Positions 34,004 to 42,881 of a stretch of DNA of 64,000 bases are shown in pieces. This DNA comes from Sinorhizobium sp. 8-89 (lineage in GTDB: Bacteria; Pseudomonadota; Alphaproteobacteria; Rhizobiales; Rhizobiaceae). The notes below the pieces were generated by a model. That model saw nothing but the letters and a program-made list of their open reading frames with translations, was not told the origin of the DNA and did no database searches. Numbering within the stretch: the first letter of the stretch is position 1; the number at the start of each line of letters is the position of its first letter. The translations under genes and the position numbers were made by a program. The DNA is taken from NCBI RefSeq assembly GCF_030124325.1, contig NZ_JASKLR010000004.1, positions 392,509-456,508 on the forward strand, in the 5' to 3' direction.

Positions 34004-34774
34004 CTACGATTCCATGGAAGCGCCGACGCGCGGAACGGGCTCATTCATGTACGGGCGCTGTCCTCGCCGGACGAGATAGACCTCCCGTTCGGGATTGGCT
34101 TCGATGACGAAGCCGGAACTGCGAAGCATCGCCTCCACCCCGGCCCTGTTCGGAATGAACCAGTTGGTGGGATCGTCGGCGAAGCGGTGTTCGACGAAGA
34201 ACAATTTGGGGTAATCGGGCCGGTCGAAGACCTGCCATTCCCCAAAATCGTAGTCCGCTTCCACCGGCGCCGCCGAATTCGCGCCGCGCTGCATGCACTG
34301 GAAGAGCATCTCGTCGCCGACGACGTGCTCGTAAAGAAGATCCAGTGCCAACAGCGGGTAACGGAGATGGTAAAGAACACCCATGAAGAGGACGAGATCG
34401 AATTTCTCGCGGAGTTGTGCCACGTCGTAGACGGACATCAGCCTGAATTCGATGTCGATCCCGGTCTGTGTTGCCGCGAACTTCGCTTGCCGCAGATAGC
34501 GTGGGTCTGAATCGATGCCGAGCACGCGGCCGGCATTGCGGCGTTTCATTTCCTGCGAGTAGAACCCCGCATTACAGCCGATGTCGAGCACGCTTCTGCC
34601 TTCAAGGTCTTCCGGGACGACATGTCTGAAAGCCTTCCATTTGACCGCAGGATAGTCCCCGAGGAAATGGTCGGGCGATGTCTCGACGCCCTTGATCCGC
34701 ATGTTGTGAAACCAGGGCCCCAGCGCAGCGATCTGATCCTCTATGGCCATGCAGTCTTGGGTCTGCTGAACCAT
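34004..34774 (-). CDS. SAM-dependent methyltransferase (TIGR04290-like)
   Basis: This 256-residue protein has SAM motif I in SVLDIGCNAGFYSQEMKRR, followed by GIDSDPRYLRQAKFAA and DLVLFMGVLYHLRYPLLALD. A long C-terminal part contains YDFGEWQVFDRPDYPKLFFV and NWFIPNRAGVEAMLRSSGF. It resembles the TIGR04290 methyltransferases, related to the CmoB/UbiG fold. The ATG at 34774 follows the UDP-xylose-synthase-like gene stop at 34777 closely. It is the last gene of the minus-strand glycan operon and probably O-methylates a sugar of the product (inference). Confidence 0.82.
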   Translation of the reverse strand: MVQQTQDCMAIEDQIAALGPWFHNMRIKGVETSPDHFLGDYPAVKWKAFRHVVPEDLEGRSVLDIGCNAGFYSQEMKRRNAGRVLGIDSDPRYLRQAKFAATQTGIDIEFRLMSVYDVAQLREKFDLVLFMGVLYHLRYPLLALDLLYEHVVGDEMLFQCMQRGANSAAPVEADYDFGEWQVFDRPDYPKLFFVEHRFADDPTNWFIPNRAGVEAMLRSSGFVIEANPEREVYLVRRGQRPYMNEPVPRVGASMES

Positions 34775-34776
34775 GA

Positions 34777-35817
34777 TCAAAGATCCTGAGAAAGGACTGG
34801 CTGTTGCGGGCGACGGCGAGAGCGACCTGGCCGACGCACGGTTCGCTGCTTCGCAAGCGCACTTTGGAACCAGGCTATGGTGTGCGACAGCCCATCCTGC
34901 AAGGGAACTTTCGGCTGCCAGTCGAGAAGCGCTCTGGCGCGCGCAATATCCGGGCGACGGCGCTGCGGATCGTCCGGCGGCAAGGGCGCATGGACGATCG
35001 TCGATGCGGTCGCGATCTTGGACAAGACCAGTTCGGCCAGTTCAATGACCGTAAACTCGCCTGGGTTGCCAAGGTTTACCGGCCCGCCGGGGTTCGGCTG
35101 GCGATTCATCAACCTGATCAATCCTTCGACGAGATCGGACACATAGCAGAACGAGCGCGTCTGTTCGCCGCTGCCATAAATCGTGAGCGGCTCGTTTCTC
35201 AAGGCCTGGACAATGAAGTTCGAGACGATCCGGCCGTCATTGGGCTGCATATACGGGCCGTATGTATTGAAGATGCGAGCAACCCGCACATCCACGTTTC
35301 CGGCCCTCAGACTGTCGAAGCACAGAGTCTCAGCGGCGCGCTTGCCTTCGTCGTAGCACGCTCGCGGTCCCGTGCAGTTGACATGACCCCAGTAGTCCTC
35401 CTGCTGCGGATGCTCCAACGGATCGCCGTAGATCTCGCTCGTGGACGCCTGAAGGAAGACGGCTCGGTGCCGCTCGGCAAGCCGTAGAAGGTTTCCGGTC
35501 CCGGTCACGCTGGTCATCATCGTATGGATCGGGTCGGCCTGATAGGACGGCGGTGAGGCGGGGCAAGCCAAGTTATAGACGCAGTCGATCGGTTCATCGA
35601 TCTCGATTTCGTCGCAGACGTCCTGCTCGATCACCGTGAAGTAAGGATTGCCCTGCAGACTGCTCAGATTGGCAGGGGAACCGGTGAGATAGCTGTCGAG
35701 GCAGATCACCCGGTTGCCGGCGCTGAGAAGCGCTGAACAAAGATGGGAGCCGACAAAGCCGGCCCCGCCGGCGACCAGGATGATCTTTCCTCGACTTCCT
35801 CGGTTTCTTCTTGCCAT
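34777..35817 (-). CDS. UDP-glucuronate decarboxylase / UDP-xylose synthase-like (extended SDR)
   Basis: This 346-residue enzyme has the NAD motif VAGGAGFVGSHLC near the start, the CPASPPSYQADP element, the UXS-type active site ACYDEGKRAAETLCFD with Tyr and Lys, and RIFNTYGPYMQPNDGRIVSN. All catalytic residues are present. UXS enzymes turn UDP-glucuronate into UDP-xylose in the cytosol. AAAGGAG precedes the ATG at 35817. The gene lies between glycosyltransferase and methyltransferase genes, so it probably supplies a pentose donor for the cluster. Confidence 0.85.
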   Translation of the reverse strand: MARRNRGSRGKIILVAGGAGFVGSHLCSALLSAGNRVICLDSYLTGSPANLSSLQGNPYFTVIEQDVCDEIEIDEPIDCVYNLACPASPPSYQADPIHTMMTSVTGTGNLLRLAERHRAVFLQASTSEIYGDPLEHPQQEDYWGHVNCTGPRACYDEGKRAAETLCFDSLRAGNVDVRVARIFNTYGPYMQPNDGRIVSNFIVQALRNEPLTIYGSGEQTRSFCYVSDLVEGLIRLMNRQPNPGGPVNLGNPGEFTVIELAELVLSKIATASTIVHAPLPPDDPQRRRPDIARARALLDWQPKVPLQDGLSHTIAWFQSALAKQRTVRRPGRSRRRPQQPVLSQDL

Positions 35818-35837
35818 GGGCCGTTCTCCTTTCGGTG

Positions 35838-36956
35838 TTAGACCGGAAACCTCCGCTCGGAGTGTCTCGTGGCGAGATTGGTCTTGGGCGCAACGCTTTC
35901 GATTGCTTCGACGAAGGCCCTGGCGCGGGGTGCCGCGCTGTGCGCGCTTGCGACGCGCTGATAAGCGCAATCGGCAAGCGCCTCGCACTGTCGGTCAGTG
36001 AGGTCCGTCAATGCTGTGACGACGTCGCCGCTGCCACGTGCGATGACAGCGGCCTCCCCGGGCGCAAAGAAGCTGTCGATGCCCTCCCACCAATCGCTGA
36101 TCAACGGCGTGCGGCATGCGGCCGCCTCGAAGAGCCGGACGCTCGGCGACCAACCGGCCGCCACCATGTCGGTACGCGTCACGTTCAGAGTGAAACGCTG
36201 GCGGCTATAGAATTCGGCATGCTCGGAAGGCGGCAAGTGCTCGATGCGTGCTACGTTCTTCGGCCAACGGATGTCCGCAGGATAGCTCGGCCCCGCAACA
36301 ACAAAGCGCATCTCGGGCAATCGCCGCGCCGCCTGCAACAGCAAGCGCTCGAGCGCGGGCTGTCTGTCTGGGCTGAAGGTACCGAGGTAGCCGAGGTCCC
36401 ATTCCCTTGGCGCACCGGTGTTGCGATAGAGGTCCAGATCGACGGCGCAGTAGAGCGCCAGGGGTCGTCTCGCTCCAAACTCGCCTCGCAGCCGATCGAG
36501 CGTCCGTTCGCCGGAGAAGGAAAAATAGAGATCGAAGAGCGGAACCTGACGGCGGGCAAGATATTCCTCGTCGCCACGTTCGAGTTTGGCAAGTGTCACG
36601 GGCGTATCGATGTCGTAGAAACACAACCGCTTCGGGGCGAGGTCAACGACGATGTCGATGACTTCCACCCCGTCCGGCACATAGGAGCCGATGACGACGG
36701 CATCCGCCCCCGCCAGCGTGCCGGCATGCCGCACGAGCAACTCGTCGATGTCCTTGTAAAGGATGAGATTGCAGAAATCCGGCGCGATCATGTCGCGGTG
36801 GCGGGCGTACCACGGTACGTCCCGTTCCAGGAAGGTCACTTTGTGGCCGGCAGCGCGCACACCGCGAAGCAACGCCCGGAACGTCGTCGCATGGCCGTTG
36901 CCCCACGAGGAGGAAAGCGAGAGACCGAGGACGACGATGTCGAGCGGACGGTTCAT
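35838..36956 (-). CDS. Glycosyltransferase (GT-B type, CgeB-like)
   Basis: This 372-residue protein starts MNRPLDIVVLGLSLSSSWGN, with GNGHATTFRALLRGVRAAGH typical of the N-lobe. The C-lobe shows LGYLGTFSPDRQPALERLL and a donor-site region VRLFEAAACRTPLISDWWEG. It resembles CgeB-type glycosyltransferases; no signal peptide or membrane segment is seen. The ATG overlaps the next upstream gene stop by four bases. It is similar in plan to the gene at 36953-38041, so the two may have arisen by duplication. Its acceptor is unknown. Confidence 0.8.
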   Translation of the reverse strand: MNRPLDIVVLGLSLSSSWGNGHATTFRALLRGVRAAGHKVTFLERDVPWYARHRDMIAPDFCNLILYKDIDELLVRHAGTLAGADAVVIGSYVPDGVEVIDIVVDLAPKRLCFYDIDTPVTLAKLERGDEEYLARRQVPLFDLYFSFSGERTLDRLRGEFGARRPLALYCAVDLDLYRNTGAPREWDLGYLGTFSPDRQPALERLLLQAARRLPEMRFVVAGPSYPADIRWPKNVARIEHLPPSEHAEFYSRQRFTLNVTRTDMVAAGWSPSVRLFEAAACRTPLISDWWEGIDSFFAPGEAAVIARGSGDVVTALTDLTDRQCEALADCAYQRVASAHSAAPRARAFVEAIESVAPKTNLATRHSERRFPV

Positions 36957-38041
36957 TCGGCTGCCTCCACCTGGCGCGCCCGGCTCCGGAAAAGGCGGTC
37001 CACTTCCGCGGCACGATGCGCGTAGGTGTGTTCGCTGAGCACGCGACGGAGCGCCCACTCTCCGATCTCTTTCGCGCTCGCCTGTGTGAGATTGTCCATG
37101 AGTTCGACGACGTCCTGTCCGTCTCTGGCGACCAGCACTTCCTGTCCGGGCGTCAGGAAGAGTTCGATGCCTTCCCACGCGTCGGTGATCAGGCAGGCGC
37201 CTGCCCCGGCCGCCTCGAAAACGCGGGTTGCCGGCGAGAAGCCGTTCTCCGCCATGCTGGCGCGCGAAATGTTCAGGACTGCATTCGGCGTCGCGTTGAA
37301 GGCGTTGTGGTCGGCAGTCGGAACATGGCCGACATAGGCGACGTTTGCGGGCAGTGACTTGTCGTGCCAGCCGGCTCCGCCGAGCACGAACCGCCGCTGC
37401 CAGAGCTGGCGTGCCGGCTGCAGGAAGAAAGCTTCCATTCGCTCCTCCCGATCCGGCAGGCGGTTACCGAGGAAGGCGAGATCGGCGGCAAAGCGCCGAT
37501 CCGCGGCCACGGGATGATGTGTCTCAGGGTCGACGGCATTGTAGATGGGAACGCATTCCCGGGCGCCGATGGCGCGATAGGACTCGACCACGGGATCGCC
37601 GCCGCCATAAGTCAAGATGAGATCCAGGGAAGGAAGCGTGCGCCGGAGAGGATGATCGGGTGCGGCTCTCAGCTCTGCAAGTGTTGCGGGGGCGTCGACA
37701 TCCCAGAAGATCTTCAGCGCAGCGGGGTTTGCCGAGGCCATGACTTCAGCGAGCAGCAGATCGTCCTCGAAGCCTACGCCGCTCGCCTTGACAACAACGT
37801 CGGCGCTGGCGGCTTCCGTCGCGACGCGCTTCAACGCCGCGACTGTTCCCTGATAAACGACAACCCTGCACCAGTCCGGCACATCGATATCGCGGTGTTT
37901 CTGCCGGTCGTACACGTCCGGCTCATAGAAAGTGATTTCATACCCGCGCGCGGCAAGCGCTCGGAGCAATCCGCGATAATAGGTCGCCGCGCCGTTCCAA
38001 TAGGCTGAAACGAGGCTCGATCCATAAAAAGCGATCCTCAT
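36953..38041 (-). CDS. Glycosyltransferase (GT-B type, CgeB-like)
   Basis: This 362-residue protein begins MRIAFYGSSLVSAYWNGAAT and has LRALAARGYEITFYEPDVYD. Further on are AFLGNRLPDREERMEAFFL and TRVFEAAGAGACLITDAWEG, the donor-binding region near residue 285. It is cytosolic and closely alike in layout to the gene that follows (35838-36956). It overlaps both neighbours by four bases. The upstream reading is long, but only the ATG at 38041 gives the family start. Confidence 0.8.
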   Translation of the reverse strand: MRIAFYGSSLVSAYWNGAATYYRGLLRALAARGYEITFYEPDVYDRQKHRDIDVPDWCRVVVYQGTVAALKRVATEAASADVVVKASGVGFEDDLLLAEVMASANPAALKIFWDVDAPATLAELRAAPDHPLRRTLPSLDLILTYGGGDPVVESYRAIGARECVPIYNAVDPETHHPVAADRRFAADLAFLGNRLPDREERMEAFFLQPARQLWQRRFVLGGAGWHDKSLPANVAYVGHVPTADHNAFNATPNAVLNISRASMAENGFSPATRVFEAAGAGACLITDAWEGIELFLTPGQEVLVARDGQDVVELMDNLTQASAKEIGEWALRRVLSEHTYAHRAAEVDRLFRSRARQVEAAE

Positions 38042-39171
38042 ATCGCGATCTCCTTGGAGGCAATGCGGCCGCCAGCAGCCTTCTTTGGCCTGTAGGAAGC
38101 AAGGATGCGAAGAAGCTCGTCGACGCGATGCCCGCACGTATGGCGTGCCTGGATCGTTGCCAATCCGGAGGCAGCCATTTCCTGCGCGAAGGCGGGCTCC
38201 GAGAGCACCTGGCGCAAAAGACGCTTCATCTCCTTGCCGTTCCTGGCGAAAAGGAAATCCGTGCCCGGGCGGAAAAGACCCTCGACGTCGTTCCATGGTG
38301 CCGAAATCAGCGGAATGCCGCAGGCAAGCGCTTCGAAAACCCGGATGGTCGGTATCCCCGGCAAGGCTTCGACGTAGGGACGTCGAGGAATGTGCACAGT
38401 CGCGCGATGCTCGGCGAAGGCGCGCGGTACGGCGGCATTTGCGAGCCAGCCGCCATAGACGATTCGCGACGCGCGCAGCGCCCGGAGGGCGGCATCGGGA
38501 TATCTCACGCCCCGCACCGTCGCCGCAAGCTTCAGTTGTCGCGCGGGCTCGACGAAGAAGGACGTGATCTCGGCGCTGCGCTCGTCATCGCCCCAATTGC
38601 CGATCCAGACGAGATCGCCTCTCTTCTCGACATCCGCAATTGGATGGAACAACGAAGTGTCGGCGGCCTCGTGCCAGGTAAAGACGTGTCTGCCCCAGCC
38701 CGCGCCAAGATAGCGTTCGCGCAGAGCCTCGCCGAACGTCAGGACAAAATCGTAACCGGAAAGATCGAGGCGAGCGATGTCGCTCTTTGCCGTGACGGCG
38801 CGGTGATGGGTATCGTGGAAGGCGAGCGTGAAGCTGCCGCCTGCGCGACGAATGCGGCCGAGTTCGGCGACCAATGCCGGCTCGGTCCATTCATGCACTA
38901 GGACCAGGTCGGCCTCACTGATCGCTGCCTCGTGGTCGAAATCGGCATCGTAGATTTCGACGCGCAGCTCCGGAAAGTGCTTGCGGAAAGCTGCGATCGG
39001 TCCGACACCCTGATCCGCGATCAGGCTGAGGCGGCTCCAGGAATCGCGCGGTTCGAGCGCCACCGCATCGTGGCCGCGTCGCAGCAGGTCCCGCATGACG
39101 CCGCGCAGAAAATGGGCATTGCCGTGGTTCCAATCGGAAACAAGCGAATGGGTGTAGAAGAGAAATCGCAT
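38038..39171 (-). CDS. Glycosyltransferase (GT-B type)
   Basis: This 377-residue protein starts MRFLFYTHSLVSDWNHGNAH, with FLRGVMRDLLRRGHDAVALE in the N-lobe. The C-lobe has DLVWIGNWGDDERSAEITSF and TIRVFEALACGIPLISAPWN. The pattern matches its two downstream neighbours, so the three form a family in a row. It ends with a basic stretch KKAAGGRIASKEI. The start is three bases from the stop of the GT4 gene. Sugar specificity is not visible. Confidence 0.8.
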   Translation of the reverse strand: MRFLFYTHSLVSDWNHGNAHFLRGVMRDLLRRGHDAVALEPRDSWSRLSLIADQGVGPIAAFRKHFPELRVEIYDADFDHEAAISEADLVLVHEWTEPALVAELGRIRRAGGSFTLAFHDTHHRAVTAKSDIARLDLSGYDFVLTFGEALRERYLGAGWGRHVFTWHEAADTSLFHPIADVEKRGDLVWIGNWGDDERSAEITSFFVEPARQLKLAATVRGVRYPDAALRALRASRIVYGGWLANAAVPRAFAEHRATVHIPRRPYVEALPGIPTIRVFEALACGIPLISAPWNDVEGLFRPGTDFLFARNGKEMKRLLRQVLSEPAFAQEMAASGLATIQARHTCGHRVDELLRILASYRPKKAAGGRIASKEIAI

Positions 39172-39174
39172 CGC

Positions 39175-40326
39175 TCACTCCGCAGACATCAGTTGAGGAG
39201 ACCTGCGCATTGCTCGCCTGTAGATGTCGAGCACCGCATCGCGCTGGGCTTCGATGGAAAATTCAGCCGACCGCAACCGTGCCCGCCGGCCGAGTTCGAC
39301 CATGCGCGTTGCGTCGTTCGCCAAAGTGTTGACGGCATCCGCGAGAGCGGCGGGGTCACCGGAATCGGCGAACAGGGCAGCACCTTCCCAAAGCTCGCGA
39401 TAGGTGTCGATATCGGCAAGTACGAGGGCGGCGCCGGTGCGTGCCGCTTCGAGCGCAACCAGTCCGAACGGTTCGTAGACAGAGGGAGAGACGACGATTG
39501 CGGCTCTCGACATCAGAGCCAACGCCCGATCGTGGCTCAACTCCCCCTGATGATCGGCATGGTTGATTGCCAGACGCTCGCCGTTTGGCCCGTCGCATGC
39601 GCCTGCCATGACGACCGGCCAGCGAATACGCGCGGCAGCCTGGTCCAGCACCGCACCATTCTTGCCTTCGTCCCACCAGCGGGCTGCGGCAAAGACGAAA
39701 TTCTCCTTGACGGCTGCAGAGCACGGGTTTCGGCTCGCATTGTGGACGACCGCAAGATTGTCGATCCGGCCGTAACAGCGATCGAGAGCTGCGGCATGGC
39801 TCGCACTCGGTGCAAGAACCACGTCGGCGCGGTCGAAACCCAATCGGTTGCGCCGCTTCTGCCAGAGCCAATCCCTCGGCAAATCAGAGCCGCGCACGGC
39901 CTCGAACCACGTAGCGACGCACGAATGCGAGACCGCGACGACAGACGTTTGAGCCGGGAAGCCAGCCGCCAGCGAAGGCAGGTTCAGATGCAAGAGATCG
40001 ACCGAGCGCCTGAGCGACAGTTCCGTCAAAAGGTCCGGCACGCGGTCGAGCTCGCTTTCGTCGCCGGCCATCCAGTCGAGCGGCGCTGCGAACCATTCGA
40101 GCGTGCCGATGCGGGTAGCCTCGCGCCGTTGATGCGCGGAAGGCTCGGGACCGAAGCCGACGAACAGCGTCTCCACGCCGGCGCCGCGTAGCGCTTCGGC
40201 GAGGTCCATTGCGTAACGCCATACGCCACCCACAGCATCGACGCTCATAATGATCCGCCGCGGCAACGGACCCTGGGTGCCGCCGCGGCTGACAAAGCGA
40301 AGGGCGGAACCGGCACGATCGCTCAT
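39175..40326 (-). CDS. Family 4-like glycosyltransferase
   Basis: This 383-residue protein has the GT4 N-lobe IIMSVDAVGGVWRYAMDLAE and the classic C-lobe donor site VVSPSVYEPFGLVALEAART with the E-x7-E motif, followed by ALVLADIDTYRELWEGAALF. It is soluble, so it should act on the cytosolic side. It overlaps the epimerase gene upstream by four bases. It differs from the other three glycosyltransferases here and may add the first or a distinct sugar. Confidence 0.87.
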   Translation of the reverse strand: MSDRAGSALRFVSRGGTQGPLPRRIIMSVDAVGGVWRYAMDLAEALRGAGVETLFVGFGPEPSAHQRREATRIGTLEWFAAPLDWMAGDESELDRVPDLLTELSLRRSVDLLHLNLPSLAAGFPAQTSVVAVSHSCVATWFEAVRGSDLPRDWLWQKRRNRLGFDRADVVLAPSASHAAALDRCYGRIDNLAVVHNASRNPCSAAVKENFVFAAARWWDEGKNGAVLDQAAARIRWPVVMAGACDGPNGERLAINHADHQGELSHDRALALMSRAAIVVSPSVYEPFGLVALEAARTGAALVLADIDTYRELWEGAALFADSGDPAALADAVNTLANDATRMVELGRRARLRSAEFSIEAQRDAVLDIYRRAMRRSPQLMSAE

Positions 40327-41444
40327 GCGGTGATCCTCTTTGCTTGGTGGTGAACCTTGTTTACCTCGTTCCAATCCTTCAGAAGCCAGGCATGCAGATC
40401 ACGTAGCCCCGTACGCCAGGCCATGCGCGGCTTCCAGCCGACCGCGTCGGCAAGCGCACGCGTATCGGCAACGAAGAACAGTTGGTCGCCGGCGCGCCAG
40501 TCGCGCTTCACCGTCGCGAGCCGGCGCCCCGTCAAGATTTCGATCTCGCCCAGAACCTGGGCAATGCTGACCGCATTCTCAGGCCCGCCACCAAGATTGA
40601 AAGCGCGCCCCTTGAAGCGGTCGATCGATTTAAGGAGCGCCCTGTAGGCGGCGACCGCATCGCCGACATGGAGGATGTCGCGCACCTGCTTGCCATCGCC
40701 ATAGATCGATATCGACTCGCCCGCGAGCGCACGAATGAGAAAATGCGCGACCCATCCCTGGTCCTCGGTGCCGAACTGCCTTGGACCATAGATGCAGCTC
40801 ATCCGGAGCACGGCCGTCGGGAGCTTGAAGGACCTCGCGTAGTCCAGCACGTATTGATCCGCCACACCTTTCGAGCAGCCATAGGGCGTGCAGAAGTCGA
40901 GCGGCTGCGCCTCGCTGACACCATGGCTGCGCGCCACCTCGTCGACCGGGAAGTGGCGTTCTCCGACCTCGTTCATCTGCATTTGCGCCAGTGCGCCGTA
41001 AACCTTGTTGCTGCTCGCGAATATGACCGGCGCCTTACGCCCGGCTTTTCGCGCGGCTTCGAGCACGTTGAGGGTGCCGCGCGCATTCGTCTCGAAATCG
41101 TCGATCGGCTGCTGCAGGCTGGTCGTCACCGCCGTCTGCGCCGCGAAATGAAAAACGGCCTTTGCGTCCCTGAAGACCGGCTCTATTGCGGCGAGATCGC
41201 GGACATCGGCGAGCACGGGGTGGACGGCGCCGCCGTGATTGTCCACCAGCCATTCAAGGTTTCGCTCGACGCCGGCGCGACTGAGATTGTCGACGACGAT
41301 CACTTCCTCGCCCTCCCGCAGAAAACTGTCGGCGAGATTGCTGCCGACGAAGCCGCTGCCGCCCACGACGACGATTGCCGCCGTCTTCCCGGAAAGGGCG
41401 GGCGTCGCCAGGCGAGCACGCCTGTCCAGAGACCCGGCGCTCAT
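40323..41444 (-). CDS. NAD-dependent nucleotide-sugar epimerase/dehydratase (extended SDR)
   Basis: This 373-residue protein has AAIVVVGGSGFVGSNLADSF at the start, then HFAAQTAVTTSLQQPIDDFE, the active site TPYGCSKGVADQYVLDYARS (Tyr, Lys) and MSCIYGPRQFGTEDQGWVAH. The last two features resemble CDP-paratose 2-epimerase (TyvE). An exact product cannot be claimed. The ATG at 41444 overlaps the upstream gene stop. It probably provides a second sugar nucleotide for the cluster. Confidence 0.85.
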   Translation of the reverse strand: MSAGSLDRRARLATPALSGKTAAIVVVGGSGFVGSNLADSFLREGEEVIVVDNLSRAGVERNLEWLVDNHGGAVHPVLADVRDLAAIEPVFRDAKAVFHFAAQTAVTTSLQQPIDDFETNARGTLNVLEAARKAGRKAPVIFASSNKVYGALAQMQMNEVGERHFPVDEVARSHGVSEAQPLDFCTPYGCSKGVADQYVLDYARSFKLPTAVLRMSCIYGPRQFGTEDQGWVAHFLIRALAGESISIYGDGKQVRDILHVGDAVAAYRALLKSIDRFKGRAFNLGGGPENAVSIAQVLGEIEILTGRRLATVKRDWRAGDQLFFVADTRALADAVGWKPRMAWRTGLRDLHAWLLKDWNEVNKVHHQAKRITA

Positions 41445-42547
41445 AGGACCAACCCCCGGGCTTCCAGGTGCTGCTTCATCTCGGCGCCCCGGTCGATCGC
41501 GCCGACGCTGCCGACCCATTGCGCGAAATCGGCGAGTGAATCTTCTAGTCGATGGGCGGGTTTGAAGCCGAGCAGGTCTCGCGCCGTGGCAATGTCGGCA
41601 AAACAATTGCGGATATCGCCCGAGCGGGCCTTGTTCATGATCTCCGGCTCGATCTCGGGTACTCCCATCGCGTCGGCAAGCAGGGAGGCGACATCGGCGA
41701 TCGCGTAGGCCTGGCCGCTGCCGACATTGATGACGTGACCGGCGGCGTGTGGCCGCTCAAGCGCCAGCCGGAACGCCCGCGCCACGTCTCGAACGTGAAC
41801 GAAGTCCCGCCGTTGTCTGCCATCCTCGAACACCATCGGCGATTGTCCGTTGGCAAGCCGCGACGCAAAATTGGCAAGCACGCCGGTATAGGGATTGGAA
41901 AGCGCCTGACCGGCGCCGTAGACATTGAAGAGGCGAAGCGCCACGGCCTCCACGCCATAGGCTTCCCCGAAAATCAGAACCTGGCGTTCCTGGGCGTACT
42001 TCGTCAGCGCGTAGATAGACGCGAGATCGACCGGCTTGTGCTCATCCGTCGCCAGCGGTCTGAGATGCTCCCCGTTGGGTCCCGCCGGGTCCCATGAGCC
42101 TGCCCTGATCGCGGCGGGGAAACGTCTGACATGCGCACAACGCTCGCCCGTCGTCGTCTCGTAAAGGCCTTCACCGTAGACGCTCATCGACGAAGCGACC
42201 ACGATGCGCCGGACCGGCATTCCGATCATCGCCTCAAGCAGGACGGCCGTTCCGAAGTCGTTGACGCCCACGTAGCGGGCGATCTCGTACATCGACTGAC
42301 CGACCCCGACCTCGGCTGCGAGATGGACAACGCAATCGACGTCCGCCAGCGCGCTTCTTACTGCAACCGCGTCGCGAATGTCGGCCTGCCGCATCTCCAC
42401 GTCAGGCGGCAGCGCAATCTGCGCATCCGCGTGAACTTGCTCATTGAGCACGTCCAACACGCGTACGCTATAGCTCCTCGAGAGGAGTTCCTCGACCACA
42501 TGCCGACCTATGAAACCGCATCCGCCGGTAACAAGAACCTTTGTCAT
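41441..42547 (-). CDS. NAD-dependent nucleotide-sugar epimerase (extended SDR), first gene of glycan operon
   Basis: This 368-residue protein begins MTKVLVTGGCGFIGRHVVEE, with the usual GxxGxxG. HLAAEVGVGQSMYEIARYVG is similar to dTDP-L-rhamnose 4-epimerases. The catalytic site is ASIYALTKYAQERQVLIFGE (Tyr, Lys), then RLFNVYGAGQALSNPYTGV. It heads an eight-gene operon that ends with the methyltransferase at 34004. Two EcfG-type promoters lie in its 334-base upstream gap. Confidence 0.85.
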   Translation of the reverse strand: MTKVLVTGGCGFIGRHVVEELLSRSYSVRVLDVLNEQVHADAQIALPPDVEMRQADIRDAVAVRSALADVDCVVHLAAEVGVGQSMYEIARYVGVNDFGTAVLLEAMIGMPVRRIVVASSMSVYGEGLYETTTGERCAHVRRFPAAIRAGSWDPAGPNGEHLRPLATDEHKPVDLASIYALTKYAQERQVLIFGEAYGVEAVALRLFNVYGAGQALSNPYTGVLANFASRLANGQSPMVFEDGRQRRDFVHVRDVARAFRLALERPHAAGHVINVGSGQAYAIADVASLLADAMGVPEIEPEIMNKARSGDIRNCFADIATARDLLGFKPAHRLEDSLADFAQWVGSVGAIDRGAEMKQHLEARGLVL

Positions 42548-42590
42548 AATGCACCTGACGATGTTCGATCAGAGATAGAGACAAAGCTCC

Positions 42591-42615
42591 AACAAGCTTG
42601 GGTAGCAAATGTTCC
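42591..42615 (-). promoter_or_regulatory. EcfG/RpoE2-type promoter, proximal, glycan operon
   Basis: On the minus strand GGAAC (42615-42611), 16 bases, TGTT (42594-42591), about 44 bases before the ATG at 42547. The -10 box is less standard than in most other sites. Confidence 0.6.
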
Positions 42616-42687
42616 TTCATCCATGACTTCTTCTTCTTCTTGTTCTACTTTGATCACAGCTGCATGGTGGGCCCGTCTCAAGGTACA

Positions 42688-42712
42688 AACCTCGCTTTCG
42701 CGCGAGTGTTCC
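42688..42712 (-). promoter_or_regulatory. EcfG/RpoE2-type promoter, distal, glycan operon
   Basis: On the minus strand GGAAC (42712-42708), 16 bases, GGTT (42691-42688). It is an exact match and lies 97 bases upstream of the proximal site. Confidence 0.75.
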
Positions 42713-42731
42713 ACGCGAAATGAGGGCATCA

Positions 42732-42756
42732 GGAACAAAAGCTGCAACATCAAGTT
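42732..42756 (+). promoter_or_regulatory. EcfG/RpoE2-type promoter for the alcohol dehydrogenase operon
   Basis: GGAAC (42732-42736), 16 bases, AGTT (42753-42756), giving a leader of about 115 bases before the ATG at 42882. Confidence 0.65.
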
Positions 42757-42881
42757 AAGGGCGCAAGGGCAGCCGAGGGCTGTTTGCAGTTTGCCCCGGA
42801 AAGTGCGCAAACGGTCCTTGCGGTATTCCAATGCCGCGCCCGGGCCTGCCGGATTGGTCTCGACAGCGGGAGGGAACAGGC

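Larger units (their letters stand above)
42548..42881. other. Divergent intergenic region of the glycan cluster with three stress promoters
   Basis: A 334-base gap separating the minus-strand operon from the plus-strand dehydrogenase. It holds two minus-strand EcfG-type sites and one plus-strand site. CTTCTTCTTCTTCTTG near 42627-42642 is a short CTT repeat. No gene is seen. Confidence 0.6.

Noticed and set aside
42625..42645. CTT trinucleotide run in the glycan intergenic region
   Set aside because: Only five units or so and no sign of a slippage-controlled frame near by.
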